From Azolla caroliniana (taxonomy: Eukaryota > Polypodiophyta), in contig JBHGNT010000021.1 of NCBI GenBank assembly GCA_043228905.1, forward strand, positions 11,532,001-11,596,000: a stretch of 64,000 nt of DNA, given 5' to 3'. Position 1 is the first letter of the stretch, and every line of letters begins with the position of its first letter. Shown in pieces: positions 41,023 to 52,130 of this stretch. The notes beneath the pieces are model-generated. The model was not told where the DNA came from. It did not search any database and saw only the letters and a program-made list of their open reading frames with translations. The position numbers and the translations under genes are program-made.

Positions 41023-41773
41023 ATATCAAGAAGATGAATGGGATGCTCCTCGTATTGACTCCTTCCAACACGTTTCCTGCATAAACCTTTCTTATTGGGT
41101 GAAACCCTACTCTCATTAGTCCAAAATATTGTGATTATATCATTGATTTCTGATGTTATGGGTCTCATTGGCTTACATCTTGTTGTTAGCTTTAGTGGAC
41201 TAGTTCTTTCACCCAAGGAAACAATCCAGTTCAATGTGCTATACACACTTTTTCCACTAACACCAATTATTGTAGATAGCATAGTAATGTTAATATCGTC
41301 AACATCACTATTAAGTAACATAATTAGACTAGACCTTTTTAAGACAAGCTCATCTTCTGACCTGCTCAAGGATACGAAACTATTACGGAGATTATTTACT
41401 AGTACAGATGTTATGTTTGCATTAAGACCATCATAATCAACTAACTCCTTTATTGATGGATCATTTAATATTCCATAAAGTACCCCACCTTCTTGTCTTC
41501 ATTGCTGATGTGTTTGGTTTGAGCATTGAAATAGTCTACAACCTTTCTCTCTATTATAATAGTCTCATTACTTCTATTCTCAGTGATATTTAGACCTATA
41601 TCGCAAACAATACTATCTTTACCTTTAGTGAGTGTGGCTTTCGTATCCTTCAACAATTGACGATGTTTTTTTTCTGCCCAATACTTTCGTATCGCTTGTT
41701 GTGTCCTGATAGCGTCATCCCTGTCTTGATGATCATTGAGGGGTAATTCTAAACACCCTCCTTCCCCTTCCAT
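41023..41773 (-). pseudogene. Unrecognised non-retroelement reading frame, one frameshift
   Basis: Minus strand. First part 41773-41465, 102 aa, begins MEGEGGCLELPLNDHQDRDD, is lysine-rich (KYWAEKKHRQLLKDTKATLT), and ends at a stop. In the next frame the sequence continues sensibly from about 41500 (GILNDPSIKELVDYDGLNA) through LIMLLNSDVDDINITMLSTI, IIGVSGKSVYSTLN (helix-turn-helix-like) and SRVSPNKKGLCRKRVGRSQY then EEHPIHLLDITQ, to about 41023. A total of about 250 aa. It fits no Gag or Pol domain that I know. The DNA-binding look suggests a transposase or regulator fragment, but this is a guess. It is cut on the left by copia D. A telo-box lies just upstream. Confidence 0.5.
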
Positions 41774-41789
41774 TTGGCTTGACGGGTTT

Positions 41790-41798
41790 AAACCCTAA
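41790..41798 (-). promoter_or_regulatory. Telo-box (minus strand TTAGGGTTT)
   Basis: AAACCCTAA on the plus strand, 17 bases upstream of the ATG of the minus-strand ORF. Telo-boxes are frequent in 5' leaders and promoters of plant translation-related genes. Confidence 0.45.
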
Positions 41799-41927
41799 TT
41801 TTCCCCAAAAAAAGACACGTATCAAAGATGGCTATGGGCAACAACAATACACAAAAATATTCCGCAATACACAAGATTATACACAACAATACACAGGATA
41901 ATCAATAGACAGAATAGTTATTGCAAT

Positions 41928-43160
41928 CTAGGACCAAACAGTGGCGGTAATCCAGGGCCGAATAGTGGTGGCAACTGTGTAGAATGGCGGCAGTGGAGGA
42001 GCGAACTCCGTTTGCTCGAACAGTTTTGGCAATCTAAGACCGAACAATGGCGACAACTAAGTGTAGAATGATGGCAATGGAGGAGTGAATTCCGTTGGAT
42101 CAAACAGTGGCAGATGATGCTTGGAACGCATTATGACGACAACTAAGAGTAGAATGGCACTAGTGGAGAAGGAGTGAACTCCCTCAGATCGAAAAATGGC
42201 AGCAATCCAGGACCGAATAGTAGCAGCAACTGAGTGTAGAATGATGGCAATGGATGATTGAACTCCGTCAAATCGAAAAGTGACAACAATCCAGGACCGA
42301 ACAGTAGCGGCAACTGAGTGTGGAATGATGGCAATGGAAGAGTGAACTCTGTCAGATCAAACAATAGCAAATGATGCTTGGAATGCACAATGATGGCAAC
42401 TGAGAGTACAATGGCGGTAGTGGAGGAGGAGTGCACTCCCTCAAATCGAAAAGTGGTAGCAATACATGACCGAATAGTAGCGGCAACGTGTAGAATGATG
42501 GCAATAGATGAGTGAACTCCGTCAAATCGAAAAGTGACAACAATCCAGGACCGAACAGTAGCGGCAACTGAGTCTGGAATGATGGCAATGGAGGAGTGAA
42601 CTCTGTCAGATCGAACAGTAGCAGATGATGCTTGGAATGCACAGTGATGGCAACTGAGAGTACAATGGCGGTAGTGGAGAAGGAGTGCACTCCCTCAGAT
42701 CGAAAAGTGGCAGCAATACACAACCGAACAGTAGCAGGCAACATGTAGAATGATGGCAATGGATGAGTGAACTCCATCAAATCGAAAAGTGGCAACAAAC
42801 CAGGACTTAACAGTAGCGGCAACTAAGTGTAGACTGATGGCAATGGACGAGTGAACTCCGTCAAATCAAACAGTGGCAGATGATGCTTGGAACGCATATG
42901 AAGGCAACTAAGCGTAGAATGGCGGCAATGGAGAAGGAGTTAACTCCGTCGTATCGAAAAGTGGCAGAAATATACGACCTTCATAGTAGCGGCAATTGAG
43001 TGTAGAGTGGCGGCAATCGAGGAGTGAACTTGGTAGATGATGCTTGGACTGAATAGTGGCGGCAACTGAGTGTAGAATGGCGGGAATGGAGGAGTGAACT
43101 CCGTCGGATTGAACAATGGTAGATGATACTTGGACCGCACAGTGGCGGCAATGGAGGAGT
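41928..43160. repeat. Satellite array, about 85-bp unit with three-unit higher-order period of about 254 bp
   Basis: The unit contains TGGCAATGGAGGAGTGAACT then CCGTCAGATCGAAAAGTGGC. The ACTCC(G/C)TC landmark recurs at about 42003, 42088, 42179, 42261, 42345, 42433, 42515, 42599, 42688, 42771, 42854, 42940 and 43097. Variants recur every third unit (CCCTCAGATC, CCGTCAAATC, CTGTCAGATC), with 254-257 bp between equivalent units. The minus strand is open over long stretches (for example 156 codons at 42822-42352), which I take as a by-product. Confidence 0.88.
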
Positions 43161-43480
43161 AGACTCAATAGGGTTTAGCAATAGTTGTAGTAATCTAATC
43201 CAGGATACTCAACCAAAGATGGCCCACGTGATGTGCAAAGGATTATGTATATTGGAGCTAGGAATTCGGTATATAATTTATGGTGCACATATCAATTTAT
43301 GTTGCACATTTATGGTGCTCCTTTATATAATTAAAACTCTCAACTATTTTTAATGGTAGCTTTTTGCATAGCTAATTTAACAATGGTAGCTTTTTGCAAA
43401 AAATAACTATTTATCAATGGTAGCATTTTGCATCACTAGCTATGTCAAGGACATAGCTAATTGTTTCCACTCCCATGCTT
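43161..43480. other. AT-rich spacer with three short imperfect repeats
   Basis: No gene. AATGGTAGC(T/A)TTTTGCA occurs at 43352, 43382 and 43416. Confidence 0.6.
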
Positions 43481-44354
43481 TCACCCTTGTTCTTGTCCTC
43501 AAGTGATAGGCAACATTCTTTGCAAGGTGGATAGCACTTTGGTTGTCAAAATAGATTCGGAATTCTTCTTGTCGAATTTCAAACTCTCCAATAAACTCCT
43601 TCATCTATATGATTTCCTTGCTAGTTTCGACTACGACCATGTATTCGGCTTCCGTGGTTGACAATGCCACGGCCTTCTACAACCTCAACTGCAATGAGAC
43701 AACTCCCCCTACATAAGTCATTACGTATCTAGATGTGGATCGGCTAGTATCCACATTAGTTAACATGTCTGAATCCGTATAACCTTTCAATATGGGGTTA
43801 CCTGAGCCGAATCGAAGGCACACGTTCGTGGTGCCTCTCAAGTACCAAAGTATCCATTTCACCGTAGTCCAATGCTCTCTTCAGGGATTTCTCATGAATC
43901 GATTCACGACTCCGACTGTGTATCCAATGTCCGGCCTGGTACATACCATCGCATACATCAGGCTTCCGACTACTGAAGCGTAAGGCACCTTCATCATCTC
44001 AGCTTTCTATCTTCGTCTTTGGACATTGTGTCGCAGATAGCTTGCTATTCGTCGAGAGTGTCAAACTGACCAGCTTCGCACTTTCCATGCCGAATATTTG
44101 GAGCACCTTCGTCACGTACTTTTCCTGTGACAACCACAATAACTTCTTTGTCTGATCGCGAACAATGTGCATCCCCAAGATTTGCCTTGCCAAACTCATA
44201 TCCTTCATTGAGAATGACCTTCTCAAGGCCTTCTTCAGCATGCAGATCTTAATATGGTCCCATACGACAATCAACATGTCGTCTACATATAGCAGGAGTA
44301 TGAGGAAATCTCCTCGTCAAACTTCTTCACAAACACGCAGTGGTCGGCCTGCGT
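43481..44354 (-). pseudogene. Copia (F/G-like) RNase H and RT, left half of split element
   Basis: Minus strand: RT/RNase H bridge near 43960 and RT C-terminus at 44277-43999 (FSMKDMSLARQILGMHIVRD; KKLLWLSQEKYVTKVLQIFG), RNase H in broken frames to about 43490. The YVDD block lies near 44280 with small deletions. The frame stops at 44354, where the gypsy element begins; the matching right half resumes at 51410 with a 4-bp overlap, GCGT. Confidence 0.82.
44351..44354. repeat. Target duplication GCGT (left)
   Basis: Repeated at 51406-51409. The uninterrupted related copia at 58270 reads CCTGCGTCTTGTGGTACCC, confirming the empty site and a 4-bp duplication. Confidence 0.85.
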
Positions 44355-45044
44355 TGTCGTAGTGTATTCCACACACTACGTGAAAACCATAAAATAATAT
44401 ATCCGAATTTAGATACATATAAATAAATAAATAATATATCAAAAGAATTTATCACATGCATAGGGTAGGATTCAAACCATGCACCTCCATGTAGATAAAC
44501 CCCAACTTTACCATTGTAATAACTTATCTTTAGTGTTATAAATATAGATTTAATACGTATAAGACCTTTATTAAAAGGTAAAAATCATGTATTCTTTAGA
44601 GTGTGAATATTTTATTTACACGTGACATTAAAAGTGACTCATGCACATCTAGCGTGCACGAGCCTTATATTTAGGAAATGACAAAACATCACATGCACAT
44701 TTAGTGTGCATGGGCACTTTAGGTGAAAAAGCATGAAGCCATGCTTAGCCTCTTCCATCTTTATATAAGGAGGAGAAAAATATGTATATGGTTGTTGATT
44801 AATATACAAGTTTTTGATCAATCTAATATATTCATGGGATTCACGAATTTTGCCATCTAATTGCTCTTATAATCTAAATATTGTTTTAAAATACACTAAA
44901 CTCGTGGGATTCACGAGATTACTATCTTACTTCTCTTCCTATTATTCATAACTAGCCTTAAGTTGTATTCCTCTTCCTCCTAGTCCAAAACCTCGGCGGT
45001 TCCCACCCGACTCACGCAACGATCCGGAGCCGAAGGGCTCGACA
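44355..45044 (+). mobile_element. Gypsy 5' LTR
   Basis: TGTCGTAGTG...GCTCGACA. TATA box TTTATATAAGG near 44760. U3 carries an antisense tRNA-like block (44468-44516) and two copies of a CATGCACAT-TAG-GTGCA motif (about 44641 and 44693). An inverted repeat TAGTGTATTCC/ACACACTACG lies at the very start. Confidence 0.92.
44468..44516 (-). other. tRNA-gene-like A/B boxes in gypsy LTR
   Basis: On the minus strand CAATGGTAAAGTTG (44516-44503) resembles an A box, and GGTTTGAATCC (44478-44468) a B box. Antisense to the element, in U3. Repeated in the 3' LTR at 50829-50877. Confidence 0.6.
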
Positions 45045-45050
45045 GCGTCT

Positions 45051-45068
45051 TGGTGAACCCGACGTGAA
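45051..45068 (+). promoter_or_regulatory. Primer-binding site, tRNA-Trp type
   Basis: TGGTGAACCCGACGTGAA, complementary over 18 nt to the 3' end of plant tRNA-Trp as I recall it (…TCACGTCGGGTTCA plus CCA). Starts six bases after the LTR. Confidence 0.7.
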
Positions 45069-47127
45069 AACGGGTGGCAAGGAGATGGAAAATCAACAAG
45101 AGGCTAGCAACATGATGATGATGTTCGAGCGCATGCTACAAGAACAACGCGCGATGTCGGAGATAGCGGCCTCAGTGGAGCGGCTCGTGCAACGAAACGG
45201 GCAATTCAACGGGAAAGACGTGTCGCGGTATCTTCGGGATTACAAGGCGGAGATGCTACGGTGCGGAATATCGGAAGGACTGCAAGTGACGTCCTTCAAC
45301 CGGGTGGCGACCGACGGGCTTCAAGCAAGCATCCATGGGCTACGACAGCAAAATCCGACATAGGAGGCGTTTGAAGTAGAGCTAAAGAGGACGTTCGCCA
45401 TCGAGGATTCCTCCAAGGCGACGCGAAGGGGATTCGAAGATTGGGTGGAGACGCCGGACAAGGGATTGAAGGTCGTTGATGTGTTTTCGGCATTCGAAAG
45501 CCGGTTCGGGAGGTTGTCCGCGAGAGATCAAGCTATCCTCGTACCGGACAAGGTGATCATGTTCTTGCGAGCCGTGGACGTCCGGGACCGGAAAGATCTC
45601 AGAGTGCTCTTGGAGGACACGACCACGGAGAGCGGCCTCACCGAAACATGGGAAAGCGTGTGGGATATCGTCGCGCGATACACGAAGAGGGGGCAATGGC
45701 TTGCCGACGAGGAAAAGAGGGTTTCGGAACCGATTCCGAAACCGAGAACCGGATTGGAAGACCATCAACTGAGGGCTCGAGAGACTACAACCGAGAAGGG
45801 GATTGATGCATCTACGGTGGAGCAACTATTGAAGGAGATGGAGAATCTGAAGATCACGATGGTGAAGAAGTCGGATGACCGCACCACAAGCTCCAAGTAT
45901 ACGGACCGACGGTGCATATGGTGCGATAGCGCCGAACACGATCGGAGGGATTGCGACGAGCATAAGGAGGCGCTACGGGGGGATCTCATCTACTACGAGG
46001 GAAACCGGATTCATTCGATGGACTCTCGGAAGCCACTCCGACCGAACTTCCGGAAAGGCGGCATGAAGAAGGTGCTCGAGGAGGAATTGGCGGCGAGAAG
46101 CAACTATGCGACAACCGCGGGAATATGTGTCGGGGAGTCATCGAGAGCAAAGACGTCTTTTTGGCCGGAAGTTCTAGAAAACACCGAGAAAACCGACTCC
46201 AACGAGATCCGAAGCACCGCGGAAGGCGTCCGGGAAGCTACGGGATGGGAGTGCCCTGTCGACAAGAATAGCGTATACGCCCTGTGTCAATTGCATAAGG
46301 TGTATGTGGACGAGAAACGACGACGAATGGAGGATGCGGCCGGTCCATCGAAGATACCGGAAAGCTGGAACTCCGGAGGTAAGGGAAAAGAAAAGGCGAC
46401 TCCGGCATTCAAGCTCGCCTCGGACATAGAACAACAAACCGACTTGAAAAGAGTGTTCGAGGAAAGAATCTTGGATAGCCGGGTAGATTTCTCGCTTCGG
46501 GAGCTACTCGGAATAGCAAAGAAGGAGTTCCACGATCTTCTCGTGGATCTTGTGAAGCGAAAAAGACAAAGTACGGAGGAAAATGCTCCAAGGGTGAATG
46601 CGAACACCGTTTTAATGAACGACACCGAAGTGGAGGACGAAATTCCGAACTCCCACTATACAAGGCCACATTGGGCACGCGCGACTACGGAGACTCCGGT
46701 CCGAATCGGCAACATCAAAGAACCCGTGCTAGCACTGATTGATCACGGATTGGAGATCAACTTGATGTCCAAGGAGTTCTACCGGAAGGGGAAGTGGCCT
46801 ATTAACACCAACCATGGATGGAAGATTCGGGCGGCCACCAAAGCAACGGAAGATCTATTTGCGGCTTGTCCGGATGTGACGGTGAAGATCGGGGATGTCG
46901 AGATTGACCAAAATTTCTTCGTGCAAGATGAGGTTTCACATTCCGTCATCCTCGGCCAACCCTTTATCACGGCATCATGGATGGAGACGAAGGTGCTCGA
47001 TAGCGGTGCGGCTTTTGCGCGAATTCGGAGCCAAAACGGTGGGAAATCCGTCCAATTCCTAACGGTGCCGGCAAATCACGAAAGGAACAAGAGGGAACTC
47101 TTGTCCCAAGTGAGAATGGATTTTTAA
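45064..47127 (+). pseudogene. Gypsy Gag-protease, one in-frame TAG
   Basis: Frame 1. A short part, 45064-45363, ends at TAG; the same frame then continues, and 45445-47127 is open for 560 codons. A CCHC zinc knuckle sits at residues 157-170 of that ORF (CIWCDSAEHDRRDC). The retropepsin-like site is at 433-435 (LALIDHGLEINLMS), with His in place of the usual Ser/Thr. The ORF ends GAT TTT TAA within a T5 run; pol lies in the -1 frame from the same run. Confidence 0.85.
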
Positions 47128-50100
47128 AGCGGACTGTTGCGGAGTGGGGAAGTGATAGTCCGAGAAGCCCTGATACCCCACACAGGAAGAAAACTCTCGG
47201 AGCAAAACATGTACGAATCGGTCCGGATGGGGCATCTACGTACACGACCGTAACCGGAGGATTGAAGAAAGGATACTGACAAGTGGAGGATAAGTTGCTG
47301 TCGGCATCAATAATAAAAGAAGATGAAGAAATCGTGGGGATAGTCGAGGAAGTGTTCTATGGGAGCACGCTACAACGACTTGAAGAGCTTGCGGAAGATA
47401 AAAGCCAAGGGAACCGGGTAGTCCCGGTGGAATCGGTCGAGATGTACGAGATCATTGCGAAAATGGAGCCGGATACGCTCCGTAAAGAAGAAGCAATGGT
47501 AAGTACGAAATACAAGACCATGGAGAAGAAGGTGAAACCGGCCGCGGGACCACTACCCGCCGATAGCGAACAAAAGAGGAAAGAAGTCTCAGGAGATCCG
47601 ACACTTCGGAAGTCCGTGGATATCGGACATGCCTTCACGGATGAGACCCGGAAGAAACTTCGGATCGGTGGAGGTGGGTTCCTATTATAGAAAGAAGAAG
47701 AACGGTTTCGCGAGATGTTGGAGCAACACGGCAAAGCGTTTGCATTTACATCAAGGGAGATAGGGTGCGTCGATCCGAGAATAGTGGAGCCGATGGTGAT
47801 CTTTACGATTGACCATGTACTGTGGAATCTGAAGCCGATTCCGGTGCCACGAGTGCATATTCCGAAAGTCATTGACTTGCTCAAGGAGAAGGTGGCGATG
47901 GGGATTCTAGAGCCATCAACTGCTCCGTACTCAAATTGATGGTTTACGGTTCCGAAGAAGAATGGGTCACTCCGATTTATCCAAGACTTGCAACCGGTGA
48001 ATAAGGTCACGATCCGGAACTCGGGAGTCGGTCCGATAGTGGACGAATTTGCGGAAGCTTTTGCCGGTCGTGCGATATACTCCATCGGAGACCTATACTC
48101 GGGGTATGACCAATTCCAACTAGCCGTGGAGAGCCGAGACATCACAACCATGCGAACACCGATAGGATTAGTCCGAATGTGCACACTACCACAAGGAGCG
48201 ACAAACTCGGTTGCTCATATGATGAACGCGATGAACAAGGTGCTCCGAGACTGCATTCCGGAGATAACGATGCCGTTCCTCGATGACATTCCGATGAAAG
48301 GATGCGCGGTAGAAGAAAAAGATGATACTATGGATGATTGGGGATGCCGAAAGTTCGTGGTCGACCATATTCATGATTGCGAGAAAGTGTTGCGAAAGCT
48401 AGAAGATGTGCACCTAACACTTTCCGGGGAGAAATCGGCATTCGGGCAAGAAGAAATATTGGTGGTCGGACATCTATGTGGGCCCTACGGTCGAAGACCG
48501 TCACCAACAAAGATCGATGCGATTCAAGCTATGGAGGAAGTATGCGAGTCAACATCCGAAGTCCGAAGGTTTCTCGGTGCATGTGCATTCTATCACATAT
48601 GGATTCCGCACTATGCACATATAGCGGATCCACTCTACCACTTGTTGCGGAAAGGTAAGAAATTCGAATGGAAATCGGAACACACCAAAGCCATGAAGAA
48701 ATTGAAGAAGACACTTCGGAGGGCGGAAGCACTTAAGAAACTAAGCTATGACCAACCGATCATAGTAACGGTTGATACAAGTCCAACCGGTATCGGGTGG
48801 GTCATCAATCAAGCCGACTCGGATGGTTCGCGGTATCCGATCCGATTCGGAGCAAAGGTTCTCAACGAAAGGCAACGTGAATATGCACAAGTCAAAAGAG
48901 AACTGTGGGGAGTCGTGTCGGCGATAAAATCGGATCGGGATTATTTGATCGGAGCCGAAGTGGTGATCGAGACGGATTGTCTTCCGATACTCGGGATGAT
49001 GCGGTGTTGTACGATACCAGATGTAGCTATGCTAAGGTGGGTTGCATGTGTCAAGTCGCTTAATCCGGAGGTTCGACACATCTCGGGGAAGGAAAACGCG
49101 GTAGCGGATATGTTATCAAGGGCTCGGTTCGGAGACGACATAACCGAATCGGATAATGAAGAAGTTTCCGAAGACTACTTCGCGTCGGAGCACATATGCC
49201 GAGTGAACGTAATCCGAGAATTTCGGGAAGAAGAATATGAGGGAGAAAGTTTGATGATCGGAAAGATGTTACAAGAGGCCGAGGACTCAACAAACGATAA
49301 AGGAAGAAGAGCCGAGATCCGAAGGAAGAAGAGGCAAGTCCAAAAGTTCTTCTTGGAAAACAGATTAATATGGAGGGCGCCGAAAAGACCGGATGGTATA
49401 CCACTTCGAGTAGTCGGGACAAAAGAGCAACGAAACCGGATAATGTCCGAGTTTCACGAATCCGATTGGGCTGGACACCGAGGAACATGGGCAACATTTG
49501 TGAAGATCAAGCAAAATTATTGGTGGAAGAAAATGTACAAAGATATCGCGGAGTTTACGGAAAGCTGCGAGAAATGTCAAGTCTACTCCGGGGTTCGACA
49601 TCGAGATGAGTTACATCCGACATTCTCACCGACAATCAACTTCAAGTGGATGGTCGACATAGTGGCCATGCCGACCGGGATCGGACAAAAGAAATACTTG
49701 GTATTAGCTCGGGAAGATCTCACGAATCAAGTAGAAGGTCGAGCGCTTTAGAGGAAAATGTGTTCCGCGGTATGCCAATTTCTTTTGGAGGAAGTATTTT
49801 GCAGGTACGGGTGCGTAGGCCAAGTGATTGCAGACCGGGGAGAACTCGACTCGGTCAAAGCTAGGGGATTCTTCGCCAAACACGTAGTTCGGTTATCGCT
49901 GACAACGGCATACAATCCGGAGGCCAACGGGAAAATCGAACGAGGACATAGTCCGATCGTAAAAGCACTTGCGAAGGCATGCGATGGAAAGGTGAAGGAC
50001 TGGCCGCAGATGCTTCCATATGCACTATGGGCGGATCGGACGACGCATAGCTCCATAACCGGTTACATGCCGGCAGAACTCATGACCGGACAAGCACCGG

Positions 50101-50560
50101 TAATGCCGACGGAAACCGCGATCGCAACATGGACAGTGCTACCGTGGAAGGAAGAGATGAGCCGGGAAGAACTACTAGCGGTCCGGATACGACAACTAGA
50201 GGGAAGACCGGCAGACATAGCGGAAGCAATACGCCGACACAAGAAGCACGATTAAGGAACAAAAGCCGGTTCGACACAAAGCACCGACTACGACCGAGGA
50301 GGATTGAAGAAGGAGACTGGGTGATCGTCTATGACAGTAGTTTGGACCATCAACATACAACGATGCGGAAATTCGCGAAAAGGTGGTTTGGGCCATAAAA
50401 GGTTCGGAAAGTCTTCGACAACGGAACGTACCGACTGTCCGAGTTGGATGGAACAATACTACGAGTGCCTATAGCCGGGAAGCGGGTGAAGATTTTCAAG
50501 AAGCGGACCGGCGACAAACCCTATGTGATCCAAGCCAAGGCCGACTACGAGGAGCAATCA
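47121..50560 (+). pseudogene. Gypsy Pol (RT-RNase H-integrase), several stops
   Basis: Frame 3 from the T5 run at 47121. Stops at 47278, 47688, 47938 and 49749 split it. 47988-49751 is open for 587 codons: RT (LQPVNKVTIRNSGVGPIVDE; TLPQGATNSVAHMMNAMNKV; catalytic FLDDIPMKG), RNase H (IIVTVDTSPTGIGWVINQ; IETDCLPILGMM; HISGKENAVADMLSRA), integrase finger (FHESDWAGHRGTW, then CEKCQ) and core (FKWMVDIVAMPTGIGQKKYL). Integrase goes on at 49758-50255 (ADRGELDSVKARGFFAKHVV; NPEANGKIERGHSPIVKA) and then in frame 2 (EEGDWVIVYDSSLDHQ; PIAGKRVKIFKKR). Confidence 0.88.
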
Positions 50561-50703
50561 GATGAAGACCACGGGGATGCGGGAAGCGAAGAACGTGAAT
50601 TACAACTCATAGTCGACATAAGGGGAGAATCGGAGGAAGCTTTGGGTGAAGACGGATATGGGGAATCGAGAACTTTGGCACATACCGGAGGATGTGCGGG
50701 TTC

Positions 50704-50715
50704 GGAGGGGGCGAG
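50704..50715 (+). promoter_or_regulatory. Polypurine tract
   Basis: GGAGGGGGCGAG immediately before the 3' LTR. Confidence 0.8.
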
Positions 50716-51405
50716 TGTCGTAGTGTATTCCACACACTACGTGAAAACCATAAAATAATATATCCGAATTTAGATACATATAAATAAATAAATAATATAT
50801 CAAAAGAATTTATCACATGCATAGGGTAGGATTCAAACCATGCACCTCCATGTAGATAAACCCCAACTTTACCATTGTAATAACTTATCTTTAGTGTTAT
50901 AAATATAGATTTAATACGTATAAGACCTTTATTAAAAGGTAAAAATCATGTATTCTTTAGAGTGTGAATATTTTATTTACACGTGACATTAAAAGTGACT
51001 CATGCACATCTAGCGTGCACGAGCCTTATATTTAGGAAATGACAAAACATCACATGCACATTTAGTGTGCATGGGCACTTTAGGTGAAAAAGCATGAAGC
51101 CATGCTTAGCCTCTTCCATCTTTATATAAGGAGGAGAAAAATATGTATATGGTTGTTGATTAATATACAAGTTTTTGATCAATCTAATATATTCGTGGGA
51201 TTCACGAATTTTGCCATCTAATTGCTCTTATAATCTAAATATTGTTTTAAAATACACTAAACTCGTGGGATTCACGAGATTACTATCTTACTTCTCTTCC
51301 TATTATTCATAACTAGCCTTAAGTTGTATTCCTCTTCCTCCTAGTCCAAAACCTCGGCGGTTCCCACCCGACTCACGCAACGATCCGGAGCCGAAGGGCT
51401 CGACA
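50716..51405 (+). mobile_element. Gypsy 3' LTR
   Basis: Copy of 44355-45044 at offset 6361, one difference seen. Followed by target duplication GCGT at 51406-51409. Confidence 0.92.
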
Positions 51406-51935
51406 GCGTCTTGTGGTACCCTTGGTCGGTCATGAAGCATTCAAAATTTCAATACCATTGCCAGGAAGCTTGCTTCAATCCATATAAGCTCTTCCTCAAC
51501 CGGCACACCAGGTTCTCCTTTCCTTTCTCCACAAATCCTTCCGGATGTTGTATGTAGATCTCTTCCTCTAGATATCTCTCCATGCAAAAAAGCAATCTTG
51601 ACATCTAACTATTCTACTTCCAAATCTATGTTGGCTGCTATGCTCACCACCGTCTGAATCGACATCATCTTTACAACCGAGGCAAATATTCCATTGAAAT
51701 CCACACCCTTCTTCTACTGAAAGCCTTTCACCACGATTCGGGCTTTAAATCTGGGTGGATTCCCTCTTTTTCCTTGATTCAATTTGTATACCCACTTGTT
51801 CTGGAATGCCCTTTTCCCTTTTGACAACTCGGTCAACTCATACGTGTGGTTCTCATGCAAGGAATCCATCTCGTCTTGCATGGCACTCAACCACTTTCAG
51901 TTGTGGGTATCCTCTTTGCTTCTACGAAGCTTTTC

Positions 51936-51961
51936 GGGGGGGGGGGGGGGGGGGGGGGGGG
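51936..51961. repeat. G26 homopolymer in copia linker
   Basis: Twenty-six G in a row, at the position homologous to G20 at 36671-36690. Confidence 0.95.
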
Positions 51962-52130
51962 CTTCTCTCTCTTAGACTGTATCACCTTCCTCCATTTGTT
52001 GGAGTCACCTCCGAATCAACCTCTTTTGTCGGTTCTTCATCGGAATTGAACTCGAATCCTCGTTCGGCCGATTGTCCTCTTTCAACCGGTTCCATTTGTT
52101 CCTCAGTCGGCTCTCTAAACCCTAAAGGGG

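Larger units (their letters stand above)
44355..51405 (+). mobile_element. Complete Ty3/gypsy element, 7051 bp, coding damaged
   Basis: LTRs of about 691 bp at 44355-45044 and 50716-51405 (offset 6361). I see one difference (A/G at 44834/51195), so the insertion is recent. A primer site matching tRNA-Trp, gag-protease in frame 1, RT-RNase H-integrase in frame 3, a purine tract before the 3' LTR, target duplication GCGT. No chromodomain seen; the RT reads FLDD. A related, older copy lies at 17848-21315. At least five in-frame stops break the polyprotein despite near-identical LTRs. Confidence 0.93.

Noticed and set aside
42352-42822. 156-codon minus ORF in the satellite
   Set aside because: It translates the repeated unit and is open in more than one frame; no start context or domain.
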